A DNA stretch of 64,000 bases from Flabesymbios commensalis (taxonomy: Eukaryota > Annelida > Polychaeta > Terebellida > Flabelligeridae), in the NCBI GenBank assembly GCA_964017125.1, contig OZ024905.1, positions 33,329,534 through 33,393,533 on the forward strand, read 5' to 3'. The stretch's first letter is position 1, and each line of letters opens with the position of its first letter. The notes beneath the pieces are model-generated. The model did no database searches. It had not been told where the DNA came from and was given only the letters and a program-made list of their open reading frames with translations. Below, piece by piece: positions 35,325-45,525 of this stretch. Both the position numbers and the translations under genes were made by a program.

Positions 35325-36122
35325 CCACTTCAGTATGATAGGCCTAGCCTATGTAGAAAAACAAACAACAAAAACTAAATAAACACATAGGTCTACAATA
35401 GTTTTGCTTAATATATGAATTTTAGAGCACCTAAACCACAGAAAAGTGTGACACAAGTTCCTTCACTCTCCCCTATAGGATAGGCTTATATGGCACATAT
35501 ATTTTGTTTGATGTCGCATCTTTAAATATAGGCCCCATGTTATAATATATTTTATTATAAGAGAGCAATTTAGTCCTAGGCCTCATAATCAGATAATGAT
35601 GGAGATCTGTAGCACCCAAAAAGTAAAGCAAATTCTAGGCCTAACACGTTTGCCTACATGTAAATTTAAATAAAATTTGGCGCGCCATTTTTTCCAGACT
35701 GAGTCGGAACTTGAAATCTGGGTCAAGAAAACATAGACTCGTCATGATCTTGTTTGCTGTTTGCATGTTGACATCGAATCGCCGGATAGAGATCTATTTA
35801 TTTTTAAAAAGCTGAACTTACTGCTAGATCTAGCTGATAAAAATTGTGTAAGAGCTTTATTTTATGTCTCACTCTATCCTATGTCTTTGTATCGCATGCT
35901 ATGAGAAGAAAATAGTGGATTTGTCGCACACAGACTCAGTCAGTGAGTGAGCAGTGACTGAACTTAGTCTTTGAAGGAATGTTCTTTTCAAATTCAGAGA
36001 ATCAGACTTGTTCACTCTAACATTAGACCTCGGCCTACCCGTTAGAAAAAGGCTGAATATCTTATTAAATTATGACTATGACTGAGGCTATGTAGGCTGG
36101 TAACGTTAGACTAAAATAGATG
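35325..36122. other. Unassigned sequence upstream of the LINE
   Basis: No clear ORF or element. The part nearest the LINE (about 35680-36122) could be its 5' untranslated region, but nothing marks an element start. Contains TAGGCCTA words at about 35340 and 35633. Confidence 0.4.
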
Positions 36123-36125
36123 TAG

Positions 36126-36855
36126 TTTAATAATTTTGACAATCTAAATTTTAGTGGCTCTGAGAACGTCAATTCACCGAATTCAGATTTCGCTCCCACA
36201 CAGCACAGTAGTCCAATTCCCCCCTTTAGGCTTAAAAACCGTCAAAGAAACTGGCGTACTTTATTGATAAATTGCAGAAGCCTAAAGGGGAAAGTAGCAA
36301 ATTTTTTAGCATCTTTAAATTACTACCAACGTGATTGCATCCTCGGCACTGAATCTTGGCTTGACAAGGATACCACTACCAGTACCAGTGAAATTTTCCC
36401 TCCTGAATACCAAGTTTTGCGTAAAGATCGAAATTCGAAAGCCCGAGGAGGAGGAGTCTTTATTGCTGTCAGAAAACATTATGACATGACCCTCCTCCCG
36501 GATTTAGAAACCAACTGTGAAATTTTATGGGCTAAAGTTCAGATATCGGCATCAAAATTCTTAACCCTCGGTTGTTTTTATAGACCTCCTGACTCCAAAA
36601 TTAGTACTTCAGAAGAACTTGCGAAATCTTTAGACCTCATGCCAAAAAATTCAAATCAGACCATTGTCCTGGGAGGTGATTTCAACCTGCCTGGTTACTG
36701 GTATTGACTGGGACAATGGAGTAGTAAATCTTAAAGCAGCAAACAAATCACAATGCGAGCTGCTTTTGTCAAGCCTAGATACGCATGCCTTGGCCCAAAT
36801 TCACAAAGAACCAACTAGAGAAGAAAATATTTTGGACCTCCTGATCACAAATAAA
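36126..36855 (+). pseudogene. LINE endonuclease domain, C-terminal part deleted
   Basis: Exonuclease-endonuclease-phosphatase fold, which nicks target DNA to prime reverse transcription. Visible: NCRSL, ILGTESWLD (catalytic Glu), ARGGGVFIAVRK, LGCFYRPP and VLGGDFNLPG (Asp/Asn pair). A one-base shift near 36700 moves the frame just after GDFNLPG. The text then reaches ILDLLITNKPCQ and jumps to FKKANWEAIRQQ, the start of the linker. The usual stretch between, with the catalytic SDH motif, is missing (roughly 50 residues expected). So the domain cannot work. Confidence 0.8.
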
Positions 36856-38297
36856 CCCTGTCAGTTCAAAAAGGCTAATTGGGAAGCTATCAGGCAACAA
36901 ATTAGGAGCTGCTGGACCTCCTTTTCAGAAAACAGTCCCAGCCGTTCTGTTAATGAAAATTGGTTGAAACTCAAATCCATCCTAAACCAATGCCTGGACA
37001 AATTTATACCAACTAAAATGACTTCCCCTCGGGAAAATCTACCTTGGCTATCCAAATCACTCCTTGCATCTATTCGGAAAAAAACATCTTTATATAGCAA
37101 AGCCAAGCGTACGAATAAAGCTGACCTTTGGGCAAAATATAAATTATGTAAACGGCAGACCCAGCGTGCCATCAGGTCTGCCAGGTGGTCTTTTTTGAAA
37201 AACAAACTTTCTGAATCTTTAGAACAAAAAAATTCAAAACCACTCTGGCGTTATATTAAATCTAAACGTCAGGATGGAAATGGTGTCTCTCCCTTGAAGG
37301 AAAACAGCCAGCTGCATTCAGATAGCAGACGTAAGGCCGAAATACTAAACAACCAATTTTGCTCAGTTTTTACCTCTGAAGACACCAAGAATATACCTAA
37401 ATTACCAGGACCACCGAATACTGAAATGCCTAAATTCAAAATTACCGTTCAAGGCGTAACTAAATTACTTGAGGGTTTAAACGGCGGAAAGGCATCCGGA
37501 CCGGACGAGCTCCCGAACTTGATTCTGAAGAATGCTGCCAACGAAATATCTCCCTTTCTTAAAATTATTTTCGACCAATCTCTACAGACGGCAAATTACC
37601 AGATGACTGGGTAGAGGCTAATGTTGCCCCTGTCTTCAAAAAAGGGGATCGGCACTCTCCGGCAAACTACAGGCCGATATCCCTCACATGTGTTTGTGCC
37701 AAATTACTCGAACACATCATTTGTAAACAAATCATGTCCCATTTTTCGGAAAACAAAATTTTAACACCTGTACAGCATGGCTTTCGATCAAAACACTCAT
37801 GCGAAAGCCAGCTTTTGATTACAACTGATGAATTTATTCAAAATTTTGAAAGCAAGTCACAAACAGATGTTGTTGTCTTGGATTTTAGTAAGGCCTTTGA
37901 TGTTGTCCCCCACCAACGCCTCTTGCACAAACTTGACCACTATGGAATTCGGGGAACAACTCTTAATTGGATTCAAAATTTTCTGACCAATAGAACCCAG
38001 AAAGTAGTAGTTGATGGCAGCTCTTCAGAATCAGCTCGCGTGAGGTCCGGTGTGCCCCAGGGTACTGTTCTCGGACCCCTACTCTTTTTGACCTATATTA
38101 ATGACCTCCCTTCCACGGTCTCCTCGCAGGTTCGCCTCTTTGCATATGACTGCCTCCTGTATCGCCGGATAAAATGTCGAGCAGATCAGGAGCAGCTGCA
38201 GAGAGACCTATCTGCGTTACAGGACTGGGCAGATCGATGGGGGATGTGTTTCAACCCCTCGAAATGCTCGGTCCTGAGGGTGTCCAGGCCAAAATAA
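36856..38297 (+). pseudogene. LINE linker and reverse transcriptase domain
   Basis: Linker with WLKLKSILNQCLDKFIPTK and RAIRSARWSFLKNKL, then the polymerase: LNGGKASGPDELPNLILK, VFKKGDRHSPANYRPISLTC, GFRSKHSCESQLL, VLDFSKAFDVVPHQRLLHKL, VRSGVPQGTVLGPLLFLTYI and RLFAYDCLLYR. A frameshift lies at about 37600 between the frame ending QTANYQMTG and that with DDWVEANVAPVF. The catalytic box, normally F/YADD, reads AYD-C here, so the second catalytic Asp is kept but the first is changed to Tyr. A stop falls at 38295 just after FNPSKCSVLRVSRPK. Confidence 0.88.
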
Positions 38298-38329
38298 AAA
38301 AACCTGGAATTTGAGTACACCCTTAAAGG

Positions 38330-38938
38330 CGAAACACTAATGAAGTTTCATCAACACCATATCTTGGTGTTTGCCTTAGCGAGACCCTGGAATGGGAGGC
38401 CCACATTAACAGAATTACAAGTAAAGCAAATTCCACTCTGGGCTTCCTTCGGAGGAACCTGAAGGCATGTCCCCCTAAACTAAGGGAGACTGCCTATTTC
38501 TCCCTGGTCAGATCGTCCTTAGAATACTCTTCAGCAGTTTGGGACCCCTTTAGACAAAAAGATATTGATAAATTAGAAAAAATTCAAAGATCAGCAGCAA
38601 GATTTGTCACCCAAAATTATAGACAAACAGCCAGTGTGACATCTCTCCTTCAGAACCTGGGCTGGACTGACTTGAAAACAAGACGTAAAAATTCTAGACT
38701 TGTAAGCATGTTCAAAATTTTAAATGAGCTAGTCGAAATTCCTATCAATGACCGTTTAATCCCAGCGGACAGAAGAACACGTGGTGGGCACAATCAGGCC
38801 TATAAACATCTTAGAGCTAACACCACACTGGGACAAAATTCTTTTTGGCATCGAACTATCCCTGATTGGAATTCTCTTCCGGCAGCTGCCATAGAATCAA
38901 AAACTGTGGCAGCGTTCAAGAGTCAGCTGGTTGACTAA
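38330..38938 (+). pseudogene. LINE reverse transcriptase C-terminal (thumb) region
   Basis: Beyond the stop and a shift near 38340 the text continues as STPYLGVCLSETLEWEAHIN, RITSKANSTLGFLRRNLKAC, SSLEYSSAVWDPF, KLEKIQRSAARFVTQNY, LGWTDLKTRRKNSRLVSMFK and FWHRTIPDWNSLPAAAIES, ending FKSQLVD with a stop at about 38938. This is the ordinary CR1/Jockey-group C-terminus and shows the copy is full-length at its 3' side. Confidence 0.85.
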
Positions 38939-39059
38939 GTCTACCAGCCCTTTCCCCCTCCAGCCTGATACTCCACATAGGAGGTGCTGCTGGAGTACAA
39001 AGTCAAAGTCAAAGTTTATCTAGGCGTAGGTTTAAACATGCTGAACGAAAACACGCTTG

Positions 39060-39125
39060 CTGTAGCCGTGTAGGCCTAGCCCTAGGGCTAGGCCTAGCCT
39101 CCTAGCCTAGGCCTAGATCTACCAG
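39060..39125. repeat. CTAGGCCTAG palindrome cluster
   Basis: Some sixty bases made almost only of overlapping TAGGCCTAG and CCTAGCC words (GTAGGCCTAGCCCTAGGGCT, then AGGCCTAGCCTCCTAGCCTA). It is the densest local run of an 8-mer that is scattered through the whole window. Confidence 0.7.
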
Positions 39126-39347
39126 CCTGTGTTAGACCCTGTAGTCTACTCGAAACAGAATCGGCATCGGCGGGTGGACGAAAATAGGGAGTTTGAATGA
39201 TTGAATCAACCACTGTGACAACAGATCAATTATTCTCACACTCTGAGCAGTGATTTTCACAATGACAATGTCTAGACTATGGGATGTAGCCTAGTCTAGG
39301 GTCTAGACTAGACCTATAGTTGCAGTCAACTTCCACCAGCGTTGGGT

Positions 39348-39683
39348 GTTTTTCGCTGATTTCTCAATTTCCATGAAATTTTGCAAGCACTCTTTCCAAC
39401 TATTCCGGCGCCTACTCTGAAAATTTCATGAAATTTGAATGAGTATTTCAAAAGTTAGACCATTTGACATGTAGTGGTATTTCGTGAGTGAAGGTGATAG
39501 CCTGCAATGGGTTTATAGAGAAGCGTCATAATTCGCAAAAACTACATGTCAAATGGTCTAACTTTAAAACCACATAATATTTTTCCCTGAAATTTTCAGG
39601 GCAGGTGCCGTAAGACTAGAAACTAACGCTTGTCAAATTTCATGAAAATTGGATGAAAATTGCATCAGCAATGACCGAAAAAC
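39348..39683. mobile_element. 336-bp foldback element, copy 1
   Basis: Two inverted levels. Outer arms: TTTTTCGCTGATTT and CCATGAAATTTTGCAAGC at left, inverse AAATTTCATGAAAATTGG and CATCAGCAATGACCGAAAAA at right. Inner arms: AAAGTTAGACCATTTGACAT (39451-39470) and its near-exact inverse ATGTCAAATGGTCTAACTTT (39545-39564). Related to 41802-42474. Non-coding. Confidence 0.75.
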
Positions 39684-40196
39684 ATGCAACGCGAAAGTGA
39701 CAGATTTAAAGTGACTTTTACTATATATTAGTTAGCAAAGTCTCACCCTCCACATGTTACGGGTTAGCAAGCAATGCCTATCTGCAAACTGATCTGAACC
39801 GTAAGATCGAGTGTCACATGTGACACGCAATCGATATAGGGGCCTAACCCCGGCCTATTAACACCCTCGAAATACATTTTAATTGCCTTCACCTAACTTA
39901 CTAAACTTTTATGAAGCCACACAGCTTATTTTGAAACATTCGCTGAGTTATTTATAGTGTGAGAGCATTTTTTAAAGGCAGTGCCAGTGGCTAATCGTAC
40001 GTGATTCTTTAATACTTTATAATGTAACTCTATGGCAGTATGGGCAGCCTCGTTTCACGAAATGACGGGCTCCCATTGACTCCCATTATAACTTTGCTAT
40101 ACGATTAGCCACTCCGTTTTTAAAACAACTCCCGAAAAATATTTTGACCATTTCAACCATTTGTGACGATGTGAGTATCTTACGTTTCAGATACAT
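39684..40196. other. Unassigned spacer
   Basis: No ORF or element ends recognised. A small inverted pair (GGCTAATCGTACG at 39990 and CGATTAGCC at 40102) frames TGGGCAGCC/GGGCTCCCA text and might be an old foldback. Confidence 0.4.
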
Positions 40197-41725
40197 CAGG
40201 GCTCAAAATTAAAGGGTGCCTGCGTGCCTGTGGCACCCTAAATGTGCTACGGGCACTCTAAAATACTGGCATGCGTGCCCTGCTGGTACCCAAAAAAACG
40301 GATATAAAAATATTGATTTTTGCACATTTAGATTGATTCAATTTTGATGATTCTTAGTCTTCTCTTACTGAAATCTACTTCGGACATGGGCAAGAGTTAT
40401 AAAAGCTTTAAGTGTTGAGTTCAATACAGGCCGCGGGATTGCGTCATTAGCGCCCAATTGCCGCACTGTGAGAAATTTCATTGGGCCACTGTAGTGTGTA
40501 TAGCGGTAAACATAATCTTTTGGGGAGTTTTCTGTTTGAGATAGCCAGCCCTGGTATAAGGCACCCAGGCCTTACGATCATCGATAGCCAGAGTCAGAAC
40601 TATGAATATTCTGGGGTTTCGTGTTACGCGGGCCAATCAGGAACCAGCTTACTTCTGGATGATTCTTGGAGCCATCACATGCACTGTATTAAGTGTATAT
40701 GAATGATAAATCAATTGAAAAAATCTGCTGCCTGGCTGATGTTCGTGTGGGCCATGTTTTGTTGTGTTATGATAGTCAAAAGTCATCAAGACCAGTGGAG
40801 TATCAGGCTGAAGGCGTGTTGCTGCTTGGAAGGCAGGCAGAGCTGTGTGTTTTGAGGGCAGGCAGGCCTACTGGGCTGATAGGCCTTCACTGACAGTATA
40901 CTGATCTACAGTATAGATTATCTGCTATCCATTCTTTGCCATGCCATTCGTTTTTGGTGGACTGTTCTTATAACTTTGATTTAATGACAAATGTAGTATG
41001 GGTAGATCTATTTACTAGTCAACATTAAAAATGTCCCAGTATTTGAAATTGTTGGTTAAATGTGTGCTATATGCCTAGGTTTACCGCTTAGTAAATCTTC
41101 GAGAAACATCTCAACAGTTTATAATAACTGATATTCCACTTCTGCACTCAATTCTAACACAATAAAAAACTTCTCACAACTTTTGCATTTGACAAAAATG
41201 AGAAGGGGTATTTTCACCCTCAATCTGCTTCCCCAGTAGTGCGTCGAGTGCCCAGGTGCATATTTGGGCTAAGTGTCTAAAGTGGGAGCTACCACAATTT
41301 CAATACTGCTACTTATTTCAAGCATTTGAAAAGCCCTGGGGTGGGGGATATTTTAGTATTGGCCCAAAATGTTATTTGTTGGCCCCTTTTTTCAACACGG
41401 TATGGGCCACATGGCTCCCTTTTTTTCACTCTGTATTGAACACTGTAATAAATAAATAATAATTAAATTTATGTAAGCCACTGACTTAAATGTTTTTATA
41501 CGTGCAGCTGTTTTTAAAACTCATTGGTTTTAATATACCATTATAAATCTTTTTTCATAATATATGAGAAATTTTAATAGTGAATTAAAATTGTTGAAAA
41601 AAAGTGTTCCTCAATGTTTGTATTATTTAAAAAAAAAGGGCACCCAAAATTTTGGGCAGGCACCTAAAATATTGTATGTGAGTGCCCTGCTGGCACCCCT
41701 CCAAAAAGTTTAATTTCTAGCCCTG
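40197..41725. mobile_element. 1.53-kb hAT-like non-autonomous element
   Basis: The left end CAGGGCTCAAAATTAAA and inverse right end TTTAATTTCTAGCCCTG form 17-bp TIRs with two differences. CAGGGYTNRAAATTAA is a widespread hAT-type end in animals. Further inward the ends pair again through GGGTGCCTGCGTGCCTG / GGGCAGGCACC and GTGCCCTGCTGGTACCC (40276) / GTGCCCTGCTGGCACCC (41681), the last pair being in direct orientation. No transposase is visible; the short ORFs at 40481-40893 show nothing familiar. No clear 8-bp target duplication (flanks AGATACAT and TAGATGCT). Confidence 0.75.
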
Positions 41726-41801
41726 TAGATGCTGCGTTCTAACCTGGAACATAGTAGAGGGCGAGATCCTTCTATACTCGCCGGCAAATTAACCACGATC
41801 G

Positions 41802-42474
41802 CATGGTTTTCGGCGATTTTCCCGTCAATTTTGAACCAATTTTCTTGAAATTTTGTAAAGGCCATTTTCTATTAAAATCCTAATAGCGGTAAAAAATTCG
41901 CAGAATTATTTTTAATATTTCAAAAGTTAGACCATTTGCCATATAATAAAATTCTAGAACTAGTTTAATGGGGTTATAGAGGGACGTCGTAATTTCAATT
42001 TACTACGTGTCAAATGGTCTAACTTTTGAAATACGCTATAGAATTTTACGAAATATTCATAGCTGTCAGGACTTGAATAGAAAATGGTCTTTGCAAAATT
42101 TGAGGGCGGGGGCCCTAGGGTAGTGGTTAGCACCGCTGCCTTTCACGCCAGAGTCCGGGGTTTGGTTCCCGGTCTCGGCGGTTTGAAAGAAACAAAATTG
42201 TTTCTTCCCCATCCACGTGTGAAAGTTAGTATTGTGGGGAGCCTCCGTGACCGAGAAGTAGCGTGCTCGGCCTCAGACCGCCATGGCCCGAATTTCGGAT
42301 CCTGTGTCTGGAGGACAGTGTCATCTCAATCATCTCACCATCCTCAGGAGGTTCTCCTGGCCCAGTTTAGCCTATATGTGCACAAAGGTGGCCTAAAGCC
42401 CGATTCATTTCATTTCTTTGCAAAATTTGAAGGAAATCCGTTAAGAATTGGCGGAGAAATCGCCGAAAATCATG
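41802..42474. mobile_element. Foldback element copy 2, split by a SINE
   Basis: The left arm CATGGTTTTCGGCGATTTTC matches the inverse of the right arm (GAAATCGCCGAAAATCATG, 42456-42474), extended by CAAAATTT and GGCCATTTTCTAT-type pairing. The inner palindrome AAAAGTTAGACCATTTGCC (41920-41938) faces GTCAAATGGTCTAACTTTTG (42007-42026), the same core as in copy 1 at 39348. Removing the SINE and one target copy leaves about 345 bp, nearly the length of copy 1. Confidence 0.78.
42106..42415 (+). mobile_element. Dimeric tRNA-like SINE, copy 1
   Basis: Flanked by direct repeats CTTTGCAAAATTTGAGG (42089-42105) and CTTTGCAAAATTTGAAGG (42416-42433). First monomer: a tRNA-like fold with a box-A-like TAGTGGTTAGCACC, anticodon-loop text CCTTTCACGCC (loop CTTTCAC, as in tRNA-Glu TTC) and a box-B-like GGTTTGGTTCCCGG. 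Second monomer, about 70 bp later: CCTCCGTGACCGAGAAGTAG, CTCGGCCTCAGACC and a 3' CTGGAGG that pairs with CCTCC; its loop CTCAGAC would read CAG (Leu). The tail ends CCCGATTCATTTCATTT. Second copy at 63657. SINEs depend on a partner LINE for movement. Overlapping ORFs are incidental. Confidence 0.85.
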
Positions 42475-42599
42475 AGATCCTGGTTGATTATTTTTAATTT
42501 GACGGCGATTATAACTAGACTATATGGGCCATTTTCAAAATTTTGAGCAATAACAGTAGACTGAAGACATAAATTAAAAAATTTTTTTTTTCTGATTTC

Positions 42600-42935
42600 A
42601 AGGCGTTGTCCCAATGTAGATCTAATGTTGTTGGTCCAGCGTCGGATGTTAATTTAAATGTTATGTAGTCCTGCTGAAACAGGGTTGAATCCGCCTATTG
42701 GAGTGGGGACTTTCTAAAAATATTTTTCCTGTTTGACCCAAGTTTGACCTCTGGCATGAGTGTTGTTTTAATGTGGGGCCACTGTCTACGACACCGGCCC
42801 TACATTAAACAACACATGTCTGCTGGCCGAGTAGCTCACCGGAAACATCTCGGACACAGACCACCACATCTCACCGAAACGTGCGTGAGGGTTGAATTAA
42901 TGGTGAGCCAACGTCGCAGACAGCGGGCCAACATT
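42600..42935 (+). repeat. GGCCCA/GTAGACG palindromic-core repeat fragment
   Basis: Contains GTTGGTCCAGCGTCGGATG, GGCCACTGTCTACGACACCG and GAGCCAACGTCGCAGACAGC followed by GGGCCAACATTAAA, the same core as at 4440-4720, 24060-24210, 52830-52930 and 62270-62690. Confidence 0.6.
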
Positions 42936-43039
42936 AAAAAGACATTTTTTGAAAAACTAATGAATATTCAATATCTAAATCTTCCTCCCTACCCCAATAG
43001 GTGGATGGTATGGCTAATTCAGCAAGGCTTGGCCTGACG

Positions 43040-43745
43040 GCCTCGCTGTGTCAAGACTTGCTGCCAGGAGGATGAGTATAACCAGACATGTTCTTCAACG
43101 AGATATTGATCTATCAATGACAAATAAAAACAATTGGTGCAGTAACTTTAAACAATTGCTAGGACGATTATCCTTTTATGATGAAAGTTTATGGAAAACC
43201 AATTGTTATGATATGAATGAGATAAAGTTAAAATTATAACTGATGGAAACAATTTGATATGCACAACAAACCAAAATTACGTAGATACAATTAAAACCAC
43301 ACAAATTGTTTCTAGCCGCGTTAAACAATATATTTCAAAACCAAGAAGTTTATTAATTCAATTGATCTGCCCCAGGCATTTTACCTATAGCTTTAGAAAC
43401 TGGATGTTATAAAAGAATACGAGATCCTGTGACAAAAACATTTAGAAGTTTACGAGTTGAAGAAAGTTTATGTAATATGTGTGACCTTTCTGAAACAGAA
43501 AACGAAATTCACTTTGTATTTATATGTTCCCTATATGACACTTTTAGAACAACGCTTTTTCAAACTTCGACTGAAAACAATCACAATTTTTTAGAACTGA
43601 ATAATGCTGATAAACTTTTACTTTTAGTTCTACATTTTTGGAAACCTCTGTCAAAATTTGTGGAGGCTGCATGGAAAGAGAGAAAATCGAAATTATTCCG
43701 ATTATGAATTAGTTACTCGTGTTGTTTTGAGATAGATATCATGCA
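43040..43745 (+). mobile_element. LINE 3' fragment (C-terminal zinc-knuckle region)
   Basis: Frames give NLICTTNQNYVDTIKTTQIV, IRDPVTKTFRSLRVEESLCN and MCDLSETENEIHFVFICSLY, i.e. the C-X2-C...H-X4-C knuckle and following Tyr-Asp-x-x-R found at the C-terminus of many non-LTR elements, then AAWKERKSKLFRL and a stop at about 43707. At least two frame changes before 43429. The endonuclease and RT core are absent (5'-truncated). Confidence 0.7.
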
Positions 43746-43832
43746 TTTAGGACAACAGTGTTTATAATTATTGTAATTATTAAAATTGACATATAATCAT
43801 TGAAATATGTAAACAGATTTAGTAGGCCATCT

Positions 43833-43874
43833 ACACTGAGCTGGTGGTCATTAGATGGTCCCACCTCAGTGTGG
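43833..43874 (+). other. Hairpin in LINE 3' flank
   Basis: ACACTGAG (43833-43840) pairs with CTCAGTGT (about 43865-43872), with imperfect pairing continuing through TGGTGG and CCCACC. It lies about 100 bp past the stop of the LINE fragment and may be part of its 3' untranslated region, where such elements often keep a recognised stem-loop. Confidence 0.45.
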
Positions 43875-43939
43875 ATGATTATGTAAAACTTAGCCGCTTT
43901 TCCCGTCAGGCAGGGGTGTTTGGACGGGGCTGGTTCGGT

Positions 43940-45525
43940 GGTGGGTCAACGTAGTGTCAACGGGTCAACGTGGGTCGTAGACCTCAGGAATAGCCAGCCT
44001 TGCAGAGGAAGATGGGTTATACTGGTATTAGGTAATTTCATCATTCTATTCCAGAATCTATTACTCAGTATAGATAAATATAATTTACCAGCACAAGATA
44101 AAAGGCTAATACCTCTGTAATTTAAAGGCAAAAAAGGATTTTTTTTAGCACATCGGGATAAGTGATATAAAACATTTTTTCCACTCTGCTAGTATAATAC
44201 CACTTTAAAAAACAATTGAGAAAAATCTGAAAAGTGTGATGGTAACATCATAATTGCACAGCACTTCGTTTGGTATACCATCACATCACAATTATTTTTT
44301 AATTTCGATATAACTTTTTCTAATTCATCGTATGACAAACCTGAGTTAAGAAAAGTATTACATTCATATCAATTCTGAATTATTTCAGTCTCTTTCATCG
44401 CTTTTTGATTTAACAATTCTTGTGAAACATCATCCGCCTCGGCGTCATAGTTATACATAACAGAGAAATCATGTTTCCATTTATTTAAAACCGTTGTATA
44501 TTTTATGAGGTACTGCCATCAGGATTTTTTATTTTCATTGGGATTGTTTTAGATTTTTTAGAATTTCCAGGTAGTTTTTTCCAAAAATCTCCGGATTTGG
44601 CAGATTCTTCTATACTTTTTTGTTGCTCCTTAAGAAATGATCGTTCTGAATACCTTAAATTTTTTTCAAAATTTCGGAGGGCCAACTTAAATTCTTGATG
44701 GCAATATCTCTTCGCATCAGATAAACCAGTACAGTTCTGAAATATTTTTTTTTTTTCCACTCTTACTTTCCACAGCTGGGTAAGTTCGTTATTCCAGTAC
44801 GGTTTAATTTTTTTTAAATTTTTTCGCTGGGTTTTTTAACAACATTTTATCTGTAAGTATCTATCCATCTCCTTGCAATTAATAGAACACATGTCATTGT
44901 ACCTACGGTCAATTTCTAGTTGATTATACTGCGCTGTTTCTATTTTATCTATGAGATTGGCCATAGCTGCTTTCCAAACATTGTTATCCATAAAGGCATC
45001 AGGTTTACTATTAAAACGATAACGTGGTGGTTGTACTAACTGTGTTATTTTCAAGTGTACTATTACTTTGGTTTATATCATTAAATGCTACAAAAGGTGA
45101 AATTGCGGCTCGCATTTAATTAAAATTGAGTGATCCGGAATTTTTAACTTTTCAGAGACAAGATGTTGTAAATTAAAACAAGTAATAAGAGAACTGATGC
45201 GTTCTATATCAAATCTTTTACAATGTTGAAACATGTATTTGGGAATATAGAATAGTCAACAACTGATTTAAAACCATTTCTGATACATGTATAATTATAG
45301 ATGCTGTCAGGGAATCTCCCATTTAAAACACTTGTACTAGAAGATATTAAAAAATCAATAAGCATCGATCCATGTTTATTTGAAGTAAGATCCAGAACTT
45401 TACGTTCAGGTATAAAGGTGTCGTCTAATCCATCAAAAGTGTCAGTATTGGAACCATCGGCTAAGTGTTACCAGCTCGTCCCCAACTCATGCCCATATTG
45501 TAAGCTATCTGATTTGTTTTAAAAT
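43940..45525 (-). mobile_element. LINE 5' part on the minus strand (endonuclease end to RT start)
   Basis: Read from 45525 downward. RKVLDLTSNKHGSMLIDFLI and SVVDYF-type text are the endonuclease C-terminus (in more than one frame). Next comes RYRFNSKPDAFMDNNVWKAA, MANLIDKIETAQYNQLEIDR (45054-44836), then a frame (44760-44503) with YCHQEFKLALRNFEKNLRYS and SFLKEQQKSIEESAKSGDFW from the linker, and finally PLNYRGISLLSCAGKLYLSI (44125 on), the start of the polymerase. Homology fades at about 43990. Between 44500 and 44130 the frame is broken. It faces the 3' fragment at 43040-43745 tail to tail and may be of the same family. Confidence 0.78.

Larger units (their letters stand above)
36126..39020 (+). 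mobile_element. Near-complete CR1/Jockey-type LINE with 3' microsatellite end
   Basis: Best-kept non-LTR retrotransposon in the window. An apurinic-type endonuclease, linker, reverse transcriptase and C-terminal region follow each other on the plus strand. The coding text is open upstream of the first possible start: IPPFRLKNRQRNWRTLLINC runs in frame into the endonuclease, with a stop at 36123, so the true start is lost or upstream. After the final stop (about 38936) comes a short untranslated tail with CCTCCAGCCTGATACTCC and GGAGGTGCTGCTGGAGTAC (a hairpin), ending in AAAGTCAAAGTCAAAG. A short tandem repeat rather than poly-A is the usual 3' end of CR1-type elements. Dead: see parts. Confidence 0.9.

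Noticed and set aside
40481-40893. Two adjacent ORFs as a possible host gene
   Set aside because: They lie within a TIR-bounded hAT-like element, have no recognisable domain and no supporting splice structure.
42106-42180. A functional tRNA-Glu gene
   Set aside because: The box A/B and anticodon-loop text are tRNA-like, but the acceptor stem does not close properly and the unit is embedded in a longer mobile repeat with target duplications.
42084-42497. 137-codon ORF and its relative near 63752 with shared protein text
   Set aside because: The shared text is the SINE read through in one frame; the DNA has tRNA-like boxes and target duplications, so it is not a gene family.
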